A stretch of 64,000 nt of DNA from Bacteroidales bacterium (GTDB taxonomy: Bacteria; Bacteroidota; Bacteroidia; Bacteroidales; ML635J-15). Position numbers and translations under genes: made by a program. This document shows positions 49,796 through 58,334 of this stretch, piece by piece (the first letter of the stretch is position 1; each line of letters starts with the position of its first letter). The stretch is from NCBI GenBank assembly GCA_016937855.1, contig JAFGVU010000195.1, forward strand, positions 42,906 to 106,905, written 5' to 3'. The notes under the pieces were generated by a model. The model ran no database searches, had not been told where the DNA came from, and saw only the letters and a program-made list of their open reading frames with translations.

Positions 49796-50836
49796 ATGAA
49801 AGTAAACGGACAGCATTTTCGAGCAATTTGGATGGAAAAAGAAATTGTTTGCATGATTGAACAAAATAAATTGCCATTTGAGTTTGAGGTTCATAGATGT
49901 AAAACACTTGACGAGACTTGTTTTGCAATTAAAACCATGATTACACGAGGAGCAGGATCTATTGGAGCTGCAGGCGGATATGGAATGCTTCAGACAATTT
50001 ATTCTTCTGACCAAAACAATTTGTTGAATAATTTGCACAAAGCAAAACAAAAAATAGACTCAACCCGACCAACGGCAGTAAACTTATCGTATGCAACTAA
50101 TAGAGTTTTGCAAGCTGCAAAAGTATCACGAGATTTTGCTATTAGCGAGGCTTTTGCAGTTGGCGACGAGTGTGCAGAACATGGAAGACTAATTGGTGTA
50201 CACGGAAACGAATTAATAAAAAATGGAGCAAATATTGAGACACATTGTAATGCAGGTTGGCTGGCGTTAGTTGATTACGGTTCGGCACTTGCTCCAATTT
50301 ACGAAGCATTTAATTCCGGGAAAAATATTTTTGTTTATGTGGATGAAACCCGTCCGCGTTCGCAAGGTGCACGATTAACTGCTTGGGAGCTAAACCAACA
50401 TGGCGTTCCACATGCAATTATTCCCGATAATGCCGGTGCACACTATATGTCGCAAAAGAAAATAGATTTGATGATTGTTGGGGCAGATAGAATTGCAGCA
50501 AATGGAGATACCGCAAATAAAATTGGAACTCTAGAAAAAGCTATCGCTGCTAAGTATTATAACATACCATTTTATGTTGCTGCTCCAACTAGTACAATTG
50601 ACTTAAACACTTCAGATGGAAACCTTATACAAATAGAAGAAAGAGGAGAGGAGGAAGTTACTTTTTTTACCGGATTGAATAACAATAGTGAACTAACCGA
50701 AATTCAAATTGCCAGTCCCGGTTCAAAAGCTTTGAATCCTGCTTTTGATGTTACTCCGGCAAATTTGATTACTGGTATAATTACCGAAAAAGGAATCATC
50801 AAACCAAGTTTGGAATCAATTAAAAAACTTTTTTAA
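49796..50836 (+). CDS. mtnA: methylthioribose-1-phosphate isomerase
   Basis: TRGAGSIGAAGGYGM, ETHCNAGWLA, VDETRPRSQGARLTAWEL, VGADRIAANGDTANKIGT. Confidence 0.94.
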   Translation: MKVNGQHFRAIWMEKEIVCMIEQNKLPFEFEVHRCKTLDETCFAIKTMITRGAGSIGAAGGYGMLQTIYSSDQNNLLNNLHKAKQKIDSTRPTAVNLSYATNRVLQAAKVSRDFAISEAFAVGDECAEHGRLIGVHGNELIKNGANIETHCNAGWLALVDYGSALAPIYEAFNSGKNIFVYVDETRPRSQGARLTAWELNQHGVPHAIIPDNAGAHYMSQKKIDLMIVGADRIAANGDTANKIGTLEKAIAAKYYNIPFYVAAPTSTIDLNTSDGNLIQIEERGEEEVTFFTGLNNNSELTEIQIASPGSKALNPAFDVTPANLITGIITEKGIIKPSLESIKKLF

Positions 50837-51472
50837 ATGAATAATATATTTAAGACAGAGCGAAAAGCCGTTGCAAAAACTATGCGACGACTGTATAAAC
50901 AAAATTTAACAACTTCTAGTGGCGGAAATGTTAGTGCCAGAAATAAAGATGGTTATGTTTTTATCACTGCAAGTCAAACCGATAAATCATGTATAAAATG
51001 GCAGGAAATTATTGTTTTTGACGCGAACCACAATAACCTAACTCCTGAGCTTAGACCAAGTATGGAGTATAATATGCATTTGGAAATATACACGCAGCGT
51101 AATGATGTTTTTGCAATAGTCCATTCTCATCCAATTTATGCATCAACTTTTGCAGTTACTGATATCAACTTAAAGAGTTCGCTAACAGGCGAAGCTCGAT
51201 TTGTGCTTGGCGAAGTCGCGATTACAGATTACAAGCTAATGGGAACAACTGATTTGGCAATAGTTTGTGCAAACTCTCTAAGAAATTCAGATGTTGCGAT
51301 TATGAAAAATCATGGAGCAATTTGTGTGGGAAAAAACTTATTCGAAGCCTTTGACAGAATGGAAGTTCTAGAATTTACTGCTCAGTTAAACTTTAATGCC
51401 ATTATGCTAAAGAAGTGTAATTGTCTGAATGATAGCGAGTTAGAGCAAATCGATAAGCTAAAGGTTCAGTAG
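50837..51472 (+). CDS. class II aldolase/adducin family protein
   Basis: GGNVSARNKDGYVFITASQTDK...AIVHSHPIYASTFA...MKNHGAICVGKNLFEAFDRMEVLE. Confidence 0.92.
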   Translation: MNNIFKTERKAVAKTMRRLYKQNLTTSSGGNVSARNKDGYVFITASQTDKSCIKWQEIIVFDANHNNLTPELRPSMEYNMHLEIYTQRNDVFAIVHSHPIYASTFAVTDINLKSSLTGEARFVLGEVAITDYKLMGTTDLAIVCANSLRNSDVAIMKNHGAICVGKNLFEAFDRMEVLEFTAQLNFNAIMLKKCNCLNDSELEQIDKLKVQ

Positions 51473-51508
51473 CCCTAAAATAGAAAATATCACTAATGTT
51501 GAATTATT

Positions 51509-52354
51509 TTACAATCTTACAAATTCATAATTCATGTTTTCGGAATCGACATTTAGAATCAGATATCCTGCATTGTCATAACCATCTTTTAATGCATCGA
51601 GGATAAGATATTTTGTAGAGCCAAAAGTTTGTTCGTCCTGCAAATGATCGTGTCCGTTTATTACTAAATCAACATTATATCTTGCAAACAAATCGAGCAA
51701 ATAGACAACTTCTTCAACTAAAGGATTTGCGCTAGTTGTACGCCTGCTTCTGAGATTATTAACATGGCTCAAAATCGTAATATTTCGACAATTCTGAGAT
51801 TCATTTTTAAGTAGGTCTTCAAGCCAATCAATTTGTGATTTTCCAAAAGTACCTCCTCCACTGTCCAGACAAATATATAGGTCTTTTGCGCTATTTGTTT
51901 GTACGGTAAAATAATAAGTTGACGACCCAAAATATTCATAAAAAGTTTTCCAACCGTCAAAATACAAATCGTGATTTCCAATCATGAGGAAAAGTGGCTT
52001 TACTATATCCTGTATAGAATCTCGAAAAATATCATAATCTTCCTTTTTACCGCTTACAATATCTCCGATTATAGCAAAAGCAACGAAATCTTCAGAATTA
52101 AATTTCGACTTTACAATCGAAAAATTCTTAGTCCCTCCAATATGAACATCAGAAGCCAAAATAATTCTATAATTATCAGCGTTAATAGTTATATTCTCGA
52201 ATGAATTGTTTGAATTCCACTGAACTGATTGCGCAAATCGTTCCTCGACTCTATCGGTAGAACGTATTAGTCCGCTAAAATCGACATCATAAGAACAGGA
52301 AAATGCAGCATAAACTAACAATATCGCTAATATGTATTTTATTCTATCTCCCAT
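51509..52354 (-). CDS. metallophosphoesterase lipoprotein
   Basis: Lipobox AAFSCS; ASDVHIGG, GDIVSG, GNHD, VINGHDH motifs. Confidence 0.88.
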   Translation of the reverse strand: MGDRIKYILAILLVYAAFSCSYDVDFSGLIRSTDRVEERFAQSVQWNSNNSFENITINADNYRIILASDVHIGGTKNFSIVKSKFNSEDFVAFAIIGDIVSGKKEDYDIFRDSIQDIVKPLFLMIGNHDLYFDGWKTFYEYFGSSTYYFTVQTNSAKDLYICLDSGGGTFGKSQIDWLEDLLKNESQNCRNITILSHVNNLRSRRTTSANPLVEEVVYLLDLFARYNVDLVINGHDHLQDEQTFGSTKYLILDALKDGYDNAGYLILNVDSENMNYEFVRL

Positions 52355-53064
52355 ATTACTCCTGTTCTAAAAAACATTCCAAAATAATTAACTCTAATAT
52401 TATTAAATCCTGCAGTTTGATAGTTGTAGTCGATAAATAAATTTAATCCTGCATCTTCAAATTTATAATACACACCGATATTAAAAAATGGGTTAGTTTC
52501 CTGCTCAATAATAAACCAATCAAAATTTGTAATAGACACATATCCACCTATCGGATGTTGATTACTTGTTATATAATAACGAAGCATATACATTAGATTT
52601 GGAGACTCCCACAATACTGTATTTTCAGTGTTTGATAGATAATCAGCTGTTCCGTTTCTGAATTTGTATGCTCTAAAATTGTTTCCTAGTCTAAATTCCC
52701 AATTTTTAATACGATAACTAATTTGCAAAGCAAAGTTCTGCTCTGTAATAAGCTGAGTTGAGGGTCGAAACAGATACACAAATCCAATCTTATAATTTGA
52801 TGATTTGATGCAATTTTCATAATTCAATGATGTCTTGATTGCATTAAAAGCTCTAACATCTCTATTAGTTATGTTGATGTCAATTGCATAATCTGCCGAA
52901 AATACTTTATACTTTGCATTTGCATAAACCCCTGATGACAAAAATAATGGGTTCTCCAAAGGATTTGTTCCTCCGCCAATAAAAGCTCCTGCTTTAAATT
53001 GTGAAAATGCACAAAAGCAGTTTATAATAAAAAATATGAATATTAGTATTAGTTTGTTTTTCAT
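52339..53064 (-). CDS. outer-membrane/secreted hypothetical protein
   Basis: Signal peptide MKNKLILIFIFFIINCFCAFSQ; alternating aromatic/beta pattern; overlaps metallophosphoesterase gene. Confidence 0.6.
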   Translation of the reverse strand: MKNKLILIFIFFIINCFCAFSQFKAGAFIGGGTNPLENPLFLSSGVYANAKYKVFSADYAIDINITNRDVRAFNAIKTSLNYENCIKSSNYKIGFVYLFRPSTQLITEQNFALQISYRIKNWEFRLGNNFRAYKFRNGTADYLSNTENTVLWESPNLMYMLRYYITSNQHPIGGYVSITNFDWFIIEQETNPFFNIGVYYKFEDAGLNLFIDYNYQTAGFNNIRVNYFGMFFRTGVIWEIE

Positions 53065-53193
53065 GTTATGTATTAGTATTAACAAAAATAAGTAATAAAA
53101 ATGAATTCGCAAATAACATTGGTGATGAAATTCTGCAATATGTTAATTTCTCGATTAGCGGATCTATATTTTAAGTGTTATCCGTATTTGGAT

Positions 53194-53398
53194 TTAACCA
53201 GCATTATGCATTAGAACCGTAACGAAGTGAAGCTCAGCGCAGCTAAAATCTATTACGACAGTAAATCCCTTTGAAATCAACTGTTTTACTGTGCCTCCCT
53301 CAATAACCGTATTGGTAAGTACGCTTATCTTACGAAACACTTGATTTCTGTGGGATTTACTGCCTCATCACGAAATCCTAACACATAATGCGGGTTAA
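53194..53398. repeat. MITE/REPIN-like palindromic element, copy 1
   Basis: Terminal inverted repeats TTAACCaGCATTATGcaTTAG / reverse complement of right end TTAACCcGCATTATGtgTTAG; inner inverted arms ACAGTAAATCCCtttGAAATCAA / TTGATTTCtgtGGGATTTACTG. Confidence 0.8.
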
Positions 53399-53466
53399 AA
53401 GATTGGAGCATTAATAATTCATGAATTATACAGGCGATGTTTTCCTAAATTTCCTAAATTTGTCTG

Positions 53467-54129
53467 ATGGCAATTTATCAACTCATACCAGAACTTGTTT
53501 TTCCTCCCGTCGAGGAGGCAGAACCTGATGGTTTATTGGCAGTAGGAGGAGATTTGTCACCCGAAAGAGTATTGTTGGCACTAAGTCTCGGGATTTTTCC
53601 ATGGTTCAACGAAAGTGATTACATATTATGGTGGTCGCCCGATCCACGATTTGTTATTTTTCCCGAAAAAGCAAAAATATCTAAGTCAACCAGACGCTCG
53701 GCAAAAAAATTCAAGTCTGCAATTAATAAGGATTTTTATAAAGTTATTTCTGCTTGTGCAAATACCGAGCGTCAAAATCAAGATGGAACGTGGATTACAG
53801 ATGGTATGAAAAACACATATAATATCTTACACAAATATGGATATGCCTACTCATTTGAAACATATCGGGATGATAAACTTGTTGGTGGGCTTTATGGAGT
53901 TTTTTTAGGCAAAATATTTATAGGTGAGTCGATGTTTTCTTTACAAACCGATGCATCAAAAGTTGCCTTTCTATCTTTGATAGATTATTGTTTAAAAAAC
54001 GACATTAGAATAATTGATTGCCAGTTTCACACAAATCATCTCGCAAGTTTGGGAGGCGAAAACATAAGTCGTAAAGAATATTCCGAATATTTATCTAAAT
54101 TTGTAGAATCACCTTTTGCAACAAAATGA
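53467..54129 (+). CDS. aat: leucyl/phenylalanyl-tRNA-protein transferase
   Basis: FPPVEEAEPDGLLAVGGDLSPERVLLALSLGIFPWFNE...WWSPDPRFV. Confidence 0.95.
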   Translation: MAIYQLIPELVFPPVEEAEPDGLLAVGGDLSPERVLLALSLGIFPWFNESDYILWWSPDPRFVIFPEKAKISKSTRRSAKKFKSAINKDFYKVISACANTERQNQDGTWITDGMKNTYNILHKYGYAYSFETYRDDKLVGGLYGVFLGKIFIGESMFSLQTDASKVAFLSLIDYCLKNDIRIIDCQFHTNHLASLGGENISRKEYSEYLSKFVESPFATK

Positions 54130-55451
54130 TTAAAGAAGTTTATCAAATACTGGAAAAAGCACAAATAACCAAACGCACACGTATTTTATGCGCTGTAAGC
54201 GGAGGAATAGATTCTACCGTGATGTTACACGTTATGCATGAATTAGACATGGATTGTGTTGTTGCACATTGTAATTTTCATTTAAGAGGTGACGATTCGA
54301 ATTTGGACGAAAAGTTTGTTAAGAGTTTAGCTGATAGATTTGAATATAAATTTGTTACTCAAGATTTTGATACAGAAAAGTACGCAAAGCAAAACGGAAT
54401 TTCTATCCAAATGGCAGCAAGAGATTTAAGATACGCCTTTTTTTATGATTCTGCCGAGAAAAACAATTGCGACTATATCGCGCTTGCACATAATGCAGAC
54501 GATCAGGTCGAGACCGTGCTGACAAATCTTATCCGTGGTACTGGTGTTAGAGGTCTTACCGGTATGAGCTTTGTGAAAAACAATCTACTTCGTCCGTTAT
54601 TATGGGTTTCGCGTGATGAAATTGAACTATTTGCTAATGAAAACTATATTGATTATCGTACAGATATTACAAATGCTCAAACCAAGTATTCGCGCAATAA
54701 ATTAAGACATAAAGTAATCCCATTGTTAGAAGAAATAAACCCCGCTGCTAAAATAAATATATTAAACTCGGTCAAGTACTTGTCTGATACAGAGCTTATT
54801 ATGCAAGAATTTGTTAATGCTGTTTATAATAAGTGTATTTTTTTTAAAGAAGACTTGATTATTGTTGAGTTACCCGAATTGTCAAAATTTCCTGCTGTCG
54901 AAACTATTTTATTTGAGATATTAATAAAACTAGAAATTCCAAAAGTGTTGGCTGTTGATGCAATAAATCTTCTAAATGCTCAATCAGGCCGTTTTTGTGA
55001 GTTTTTAAACATCAGGATTTTAAAAGATAGGGATGCCTTGATTATTGACAAAAAATATAGTCCTAAAAAAACCAATATTGTAATCGACGATTTAGATTCA
55101 TTATCAAAACTTGAAGAAATTGGATTCACAATAAAAGCGATAGATTATAAAAGTGGCTATCAAATAATCAAAGACTCACAAACAGCATGCATAGATTTAG
55201 ATAAAATAGTTTTCCCAATAACCCTTCGCAATTGGGAGGATGGCGATAAATTTAAACCACTAGGGATGGAAAACTTTAAAAAAATAAGTGATTTCTTGAC
55301 TGACGTGAAATTAAGTGTTTTCGAAAAAGAAAAGGTGCTTATTTTTGAATCAAATGGAAGTGTTTTTTGGGTTGCAGGATTACGAATTGACGATAGATTT
55401 AAGATTAGTAATAGTACTAAAAGAGTATTAGAGCTTAGTTCTGTACAATAA
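54126..55451 (+). CDS. tilS: tRNA(Ile)-lysidine synthase
   Basis: ILCAVSGGIDSTVMLHVM, ALAHNADDQVETVLTNLIRGTGVRGLTGM; overlaps aat by 4 nt. Confidence 0.95.
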   Translation: MIKEVYQILEKAQITKRTRILCAVSGGIDSTVMLHVMHELDMDCVVAHCNFHLRGDDSNLDEKFVKSLADRFEYKFVTQDFDTEKYAKQNGISIQMAARDLRYAFFYDSAEKNNCDYIALAHNADDQVETVLTNLIRGTGVRGLTGMSFVKNNLLRPLLWVSRDEIELFANENYIDYRTDITNAQTKYSRNKLRHKVIPLLEEINPAAKINILNSVKYLSDTELIMQEFVNAVYNKCIFFKEDLIIVELPELSKFPAVETILFEILIKLEIPKVLAVDAINLLNAQSGRFCEFLNIRILKDRDALIIDKKYSPKKTNIVIDDLDSLSKLEEIGFTIKAIDYKSGYQIIKDSQTACIDLDKIVFPITLRNWEDGDKFKPLGMENFKKISDFLTDVKLSVFEKEKVLIFESNGSVFWVAGLRIDDRFKISNSTKRVLELSSVQ

Positions 55452-57294
55452 TTTTATGTTCAGATTTATAGCCTTTATCTCCTGAAATATTAAGAATATA
55501 GGTTCCCTGTGAAAGCGCTTTTATACTGAAACTGAACTGGTTTATTCCGGGTTTTGCTTTGTCTCTGATAATTTCGTGAATTAGTTTTCCGTTAATATCG
55601 TACAATGTGAAAGTGCAAATCTGATATGTTGGGATATCAAAATTGACAATTATAAAATCGCTTACAGGGTTGGGATATACATTAGCCGGAGAGTAAAAAT
55701 TGTTATTATCAAATCCTTGATTGTTTTCTCCAAAGGATAGTTGACTAACCCAAGTTCGAGTTTTTCCTGCACTACCATAAGATCCTGTAAAATAAACAAT
55801 TTCAGGATTATTATATCGTTGTTGAATAGTTGTAAAATCGCCCCATCTTTCGGTATTTGAAGCGGTCATGTTCATTACACCAACCCCTGGTTTTAAAACT
55901 AAAATGTCGGAGTAGTTTCCATTATCATAAACAATACAAGCATTTCCCGGATAAAGTTCTTCTGAAGCATAGTTAAAACCAATTATTATCTTTTGATCAA
56001 CGCTATTTTTACCGACAAAAGCAATAGAAGGAAAAGCAATTCCAAGAGTATCAAAGCTTATCATATCGCTTTCAACAGTGCTTTCTCCATCCGGATCAGT
56101 AATTCTACCATATAAAATTCCGGCTCTACTATTGTTGTAATCTATTGAATTAAGCACAAAATGAATAATATCGTTTTCGATTAATGCGTCTTTAATAGTA
56201 TTGTAATTTGTTTTTAAAGCATGACCCGAAGGTTGTGGTGTTTCATGACTTAGCCCGTAAGAAATTTCTGTTTGTAGATATTTGCTTGTAATCTCAAAAT
56301 CTTCGCTATCGTATTTTCCTGAGAATTTTACTAGAAACAATGTGTCGTTTGATGGCCATTCTTGTGTTTCTATATCTTGATATGGACAATCTAAAGTTGA
56401 GACAAAATACATTTGAGGTCCATACATTGTTTTACCCGGTCTCACAGGTGCAACATTGTAATAATAAATAACCGAAGGTAAAGGCTGGTTAAATCCCGGA
56501 TCAACAACATGATATGCAAAACCAATATTTTCCTCTCCATTATATCCTGCAAATTTATCCATTTGTATAATCCTACATCCATAAAAGTCCCATGAATTAA
56601 AGCTTGTCATATCTGCAAAATTAGTTACAGTTATAAACAACTCCTCACTATTTACTGCAATAATTGGAAAATCAGACCATGTTTCATCGTCAAGAAAATT
56701 CCCCGATATCGTGTAAAAAAACCATTCATCCTCAGGATTATCAGATGACGAAAAGCATACTATTATATCGTTAGTTGAGTAGTTAAATCCACTAAGCATA
56801 ACAACCACAAACCTATCCTGATCGTAATCGTAAATAACTCTCGGATCATATTTGTCATGTGGCAAACCTAAGGATTCAGTAAATGAATCTAAACTTTGGG
56901 TTTGAATCAATCCAAGCGTGTCATTGTAGAAGCTAATTTTTGAATTTCGCATAGTTATCATATATCCTGAATTAGATACAGCAATAGTGTTGTCGTTAGG
57001 CACGCTGTATCCATCGTAAGCGTCCTGAAAACCTGCCATAATAAATGGGAGCTCAACTTCTTTTGAGGTGGAAAATTTCGATTCTCCATAATAATCATGT
57101 TCCTGTATCGAACCTTTTTCTGACTGAAAGTTAGCATTCAGATTTGGATTATTTATTAAAACAGGCATGTAGTCCGGTTTATCTGTCGAAGTCTTAGACT
57201 CTTTTTTTGCAAAGGATCTTTTTGTGGTAACGTTTATTTGCGAAAATAATGGTATAGATATAAATATTAATATACTTATAAGAATTGTTTTCAT
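55435..57294 (-). CDS. T9SS type A sorting domain secreted protein
   Basis: Signal peptide MKTILISILIFISIPLFSQ; C-terminal NVYPNPVSDFIIVNF...YKSEHKIIVQN. Confidence 0.85.
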   Translation of the reverse strand: MKTILISILIFISIPLFSQINVTTKRSFAKKESKTSTDKPDYMPVLINNPNLNANFQSEKGSIQEHDYYGESKFSTSKEVELPFIMAGFQDAYDGYSVPNDNTIAVSNSGYMITMRNSKISFYNDTLGLIQTQSLDSFTESLGLPHDKYDPRVIYDYDQDRFVVVMLSGFNYSTNDIIVCFSSSDNPEDEWFFYTISGNFLDDETWSDFPIIAVNSEELFITVTNFADMTSFNSWDFYGCRIIQMDKFAGYNGEENIGFAYHVVDPGFNQPLPSVIYYYNVAPVRPGKTMYGPQMYFVSTLDCPYQDIETQEWPSNDTLFLVKFSGKYDSEDFEITSKYLQTEISYGLSHETPQPSGHALKTNYNTIKDALIENDIIHFVLNSIDYNNSRAGILYGRITDPDGESTVESDMISFDTLGIAFPSIAFVGKNSVDQKIIIGFNYASEELYPGNACIVYDNGNYSDILVLKPGVGVMNMTASNTERWGDFTTIQQRYNNPEIVYFTGSYGSAGKTRTWVSQLSFGENNQGFDNNNFYSPANVYPNPVSDFIIVNFDIPTYQICTFTLYDINGKLIHEIIRDKAKPGINQFSFSIKALSQGTYILNISGDKGYKSEHKIIVQN

Positions 57295-57400
57295 TGCTTT
57301 TATGTTTTGCCATAAAATTACAATTTATTGATTGACTATCGGATAAAAATGGAATACAAGTGTATTAATTCATAAAACCTAAAGCCTTCATAATGAATTG

Positions 57401-57430
57401 CGAATTCCTAACGCATAATGCAGGTTTAAT
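57401..57430. repeat. terminal fragment of the MITE-like element (copy 3)
   Basis: gcgaattcctaacgcataatgcaggtttaa versus right end of copy 1 acgaaatcctaacacataatgcgggttaa. Confidence 0.6.
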
Positions 57431-57463
57431 TCGGAAACATTTTGCGGATTTAAGGTAAAACAA

Positions 57464-57490
57464 AAAAGACCCTGAGGTTTCAGAGTCTTT
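57464..57490 (-). terminator. probable terminator hairpin
   Basis: AAAGACcCTGAggtttCAGaGTCTTT downstream of 57527 CDS. Confidence 0.6.
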
Positions 57491-57526
57491 CCTTCGCTTT
57501 AAATAACAATTCTTTGCAAAGGACTA

Positions 57527-57886
57527 TTACTGTCTTTTACATGATGGTTTAAGAACTTTGCTTCTATCTGAGAACTCGGTATAATAACCGACTTGCTCAA
57601 TTTCTTCAATTATTTTGTCTTTGGAGATTATCTTTGAATCATACTTAAAAATCATGGTCTTGTTTTCAAAATCAACTTTGTAATAATTGATTCCTTTTAC
57701 ATCAGCAAAGTGGTTTTCTAGTCTGGTTTTACCATTCATACAGCGAAAATCGACTTTAACCTTAAAAACAGATTTTGCGTCTTGCGAAAATGCATTGACT
57801 GAAAAAGTAATGCCAATTAAAACGATTATTAAAAGCCGTAAACTTTTTTTCATAGTTTTGTTTGTTTGCTTTGCAAATATAAACAA
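57527..57886 (-). CDS. secreted HMA-like domain protein with degenerate metal site
   Basis: Signal peptide; VKVDFRCMNGKTRLENHFADVKGINYYKVDFENKTMIFKYD...IIEEIEQVGYYTEF. Confidence 0.65.
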   Translation of the reverse strand: MFIFAKQTNKTMKKSLRLLIIVLIGITFSVNAFSQDAKSVFKVKVDFRCMNGKTRLENHFADVKGINYYKVDFENKTMIFKYDSKIISKDKIIEEIEQVGYYTEFSDRSKVLKPSCKRQ

Positions 57887-57949
57887 ATATTTTTATTAAC
57901 AATAAATATTTTAAAAAAATGCTTTAGAACAAAACTTCTTATAAGAAAA

Positions 57950-58216
57950 CTATTTTTTACGTTTTTTTGGCCATACTTCAGGAACAGGATCGTGGCCGTG
58001 AGTCCCCCAGGGATTACATCTTAAAATTCGCCAAGTTGACAGGATTAGACCTTTTATCGGACCATGCATTTTTAAAGCCTGTATGGTGTAGGTTGAGCAT
58101 GTCGGATAATGCCTGCACGATGCCGGAAGCCACGGGCTAATTATCCATTGATAAAGCTTTACCAACAGAATAAAAGGCGAAATTAAAACTAGTTTTATTC
58201 CTTTTCTAATTTGCAT
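57950..58216 (-). CDS. yidD: membrane protein insertion efficiency factor YidD
   Basis: [59 protein letters not shown]. Confidence 0.97.
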   Translation of the reverse strand: MQIRKGIKLVLISPFILLVKLYQWIISPWLPASCRHYPTCSTYTIQALKMHGPIKGLILSTWRILRCNPWGTHGHDPVPEVWPKKRKK

Positions 58217-58334
58217 ATTGCAAATGTATCTCTTTTTTGTAATTTATTCAGAATTATCCAACAATTATAAATCAAGCATTAATTATTTGTCAAAAAATTA
58301 CCTATATTTGTCTCAAGCTATTCAAATTTGCACA

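Noticed and set aside
53194-53398. CRISPR-like interpretation of the palindromic repeats
   Set aside because: Copies are kilobases apart, no regularly spaced short repeats or cas genes in the window
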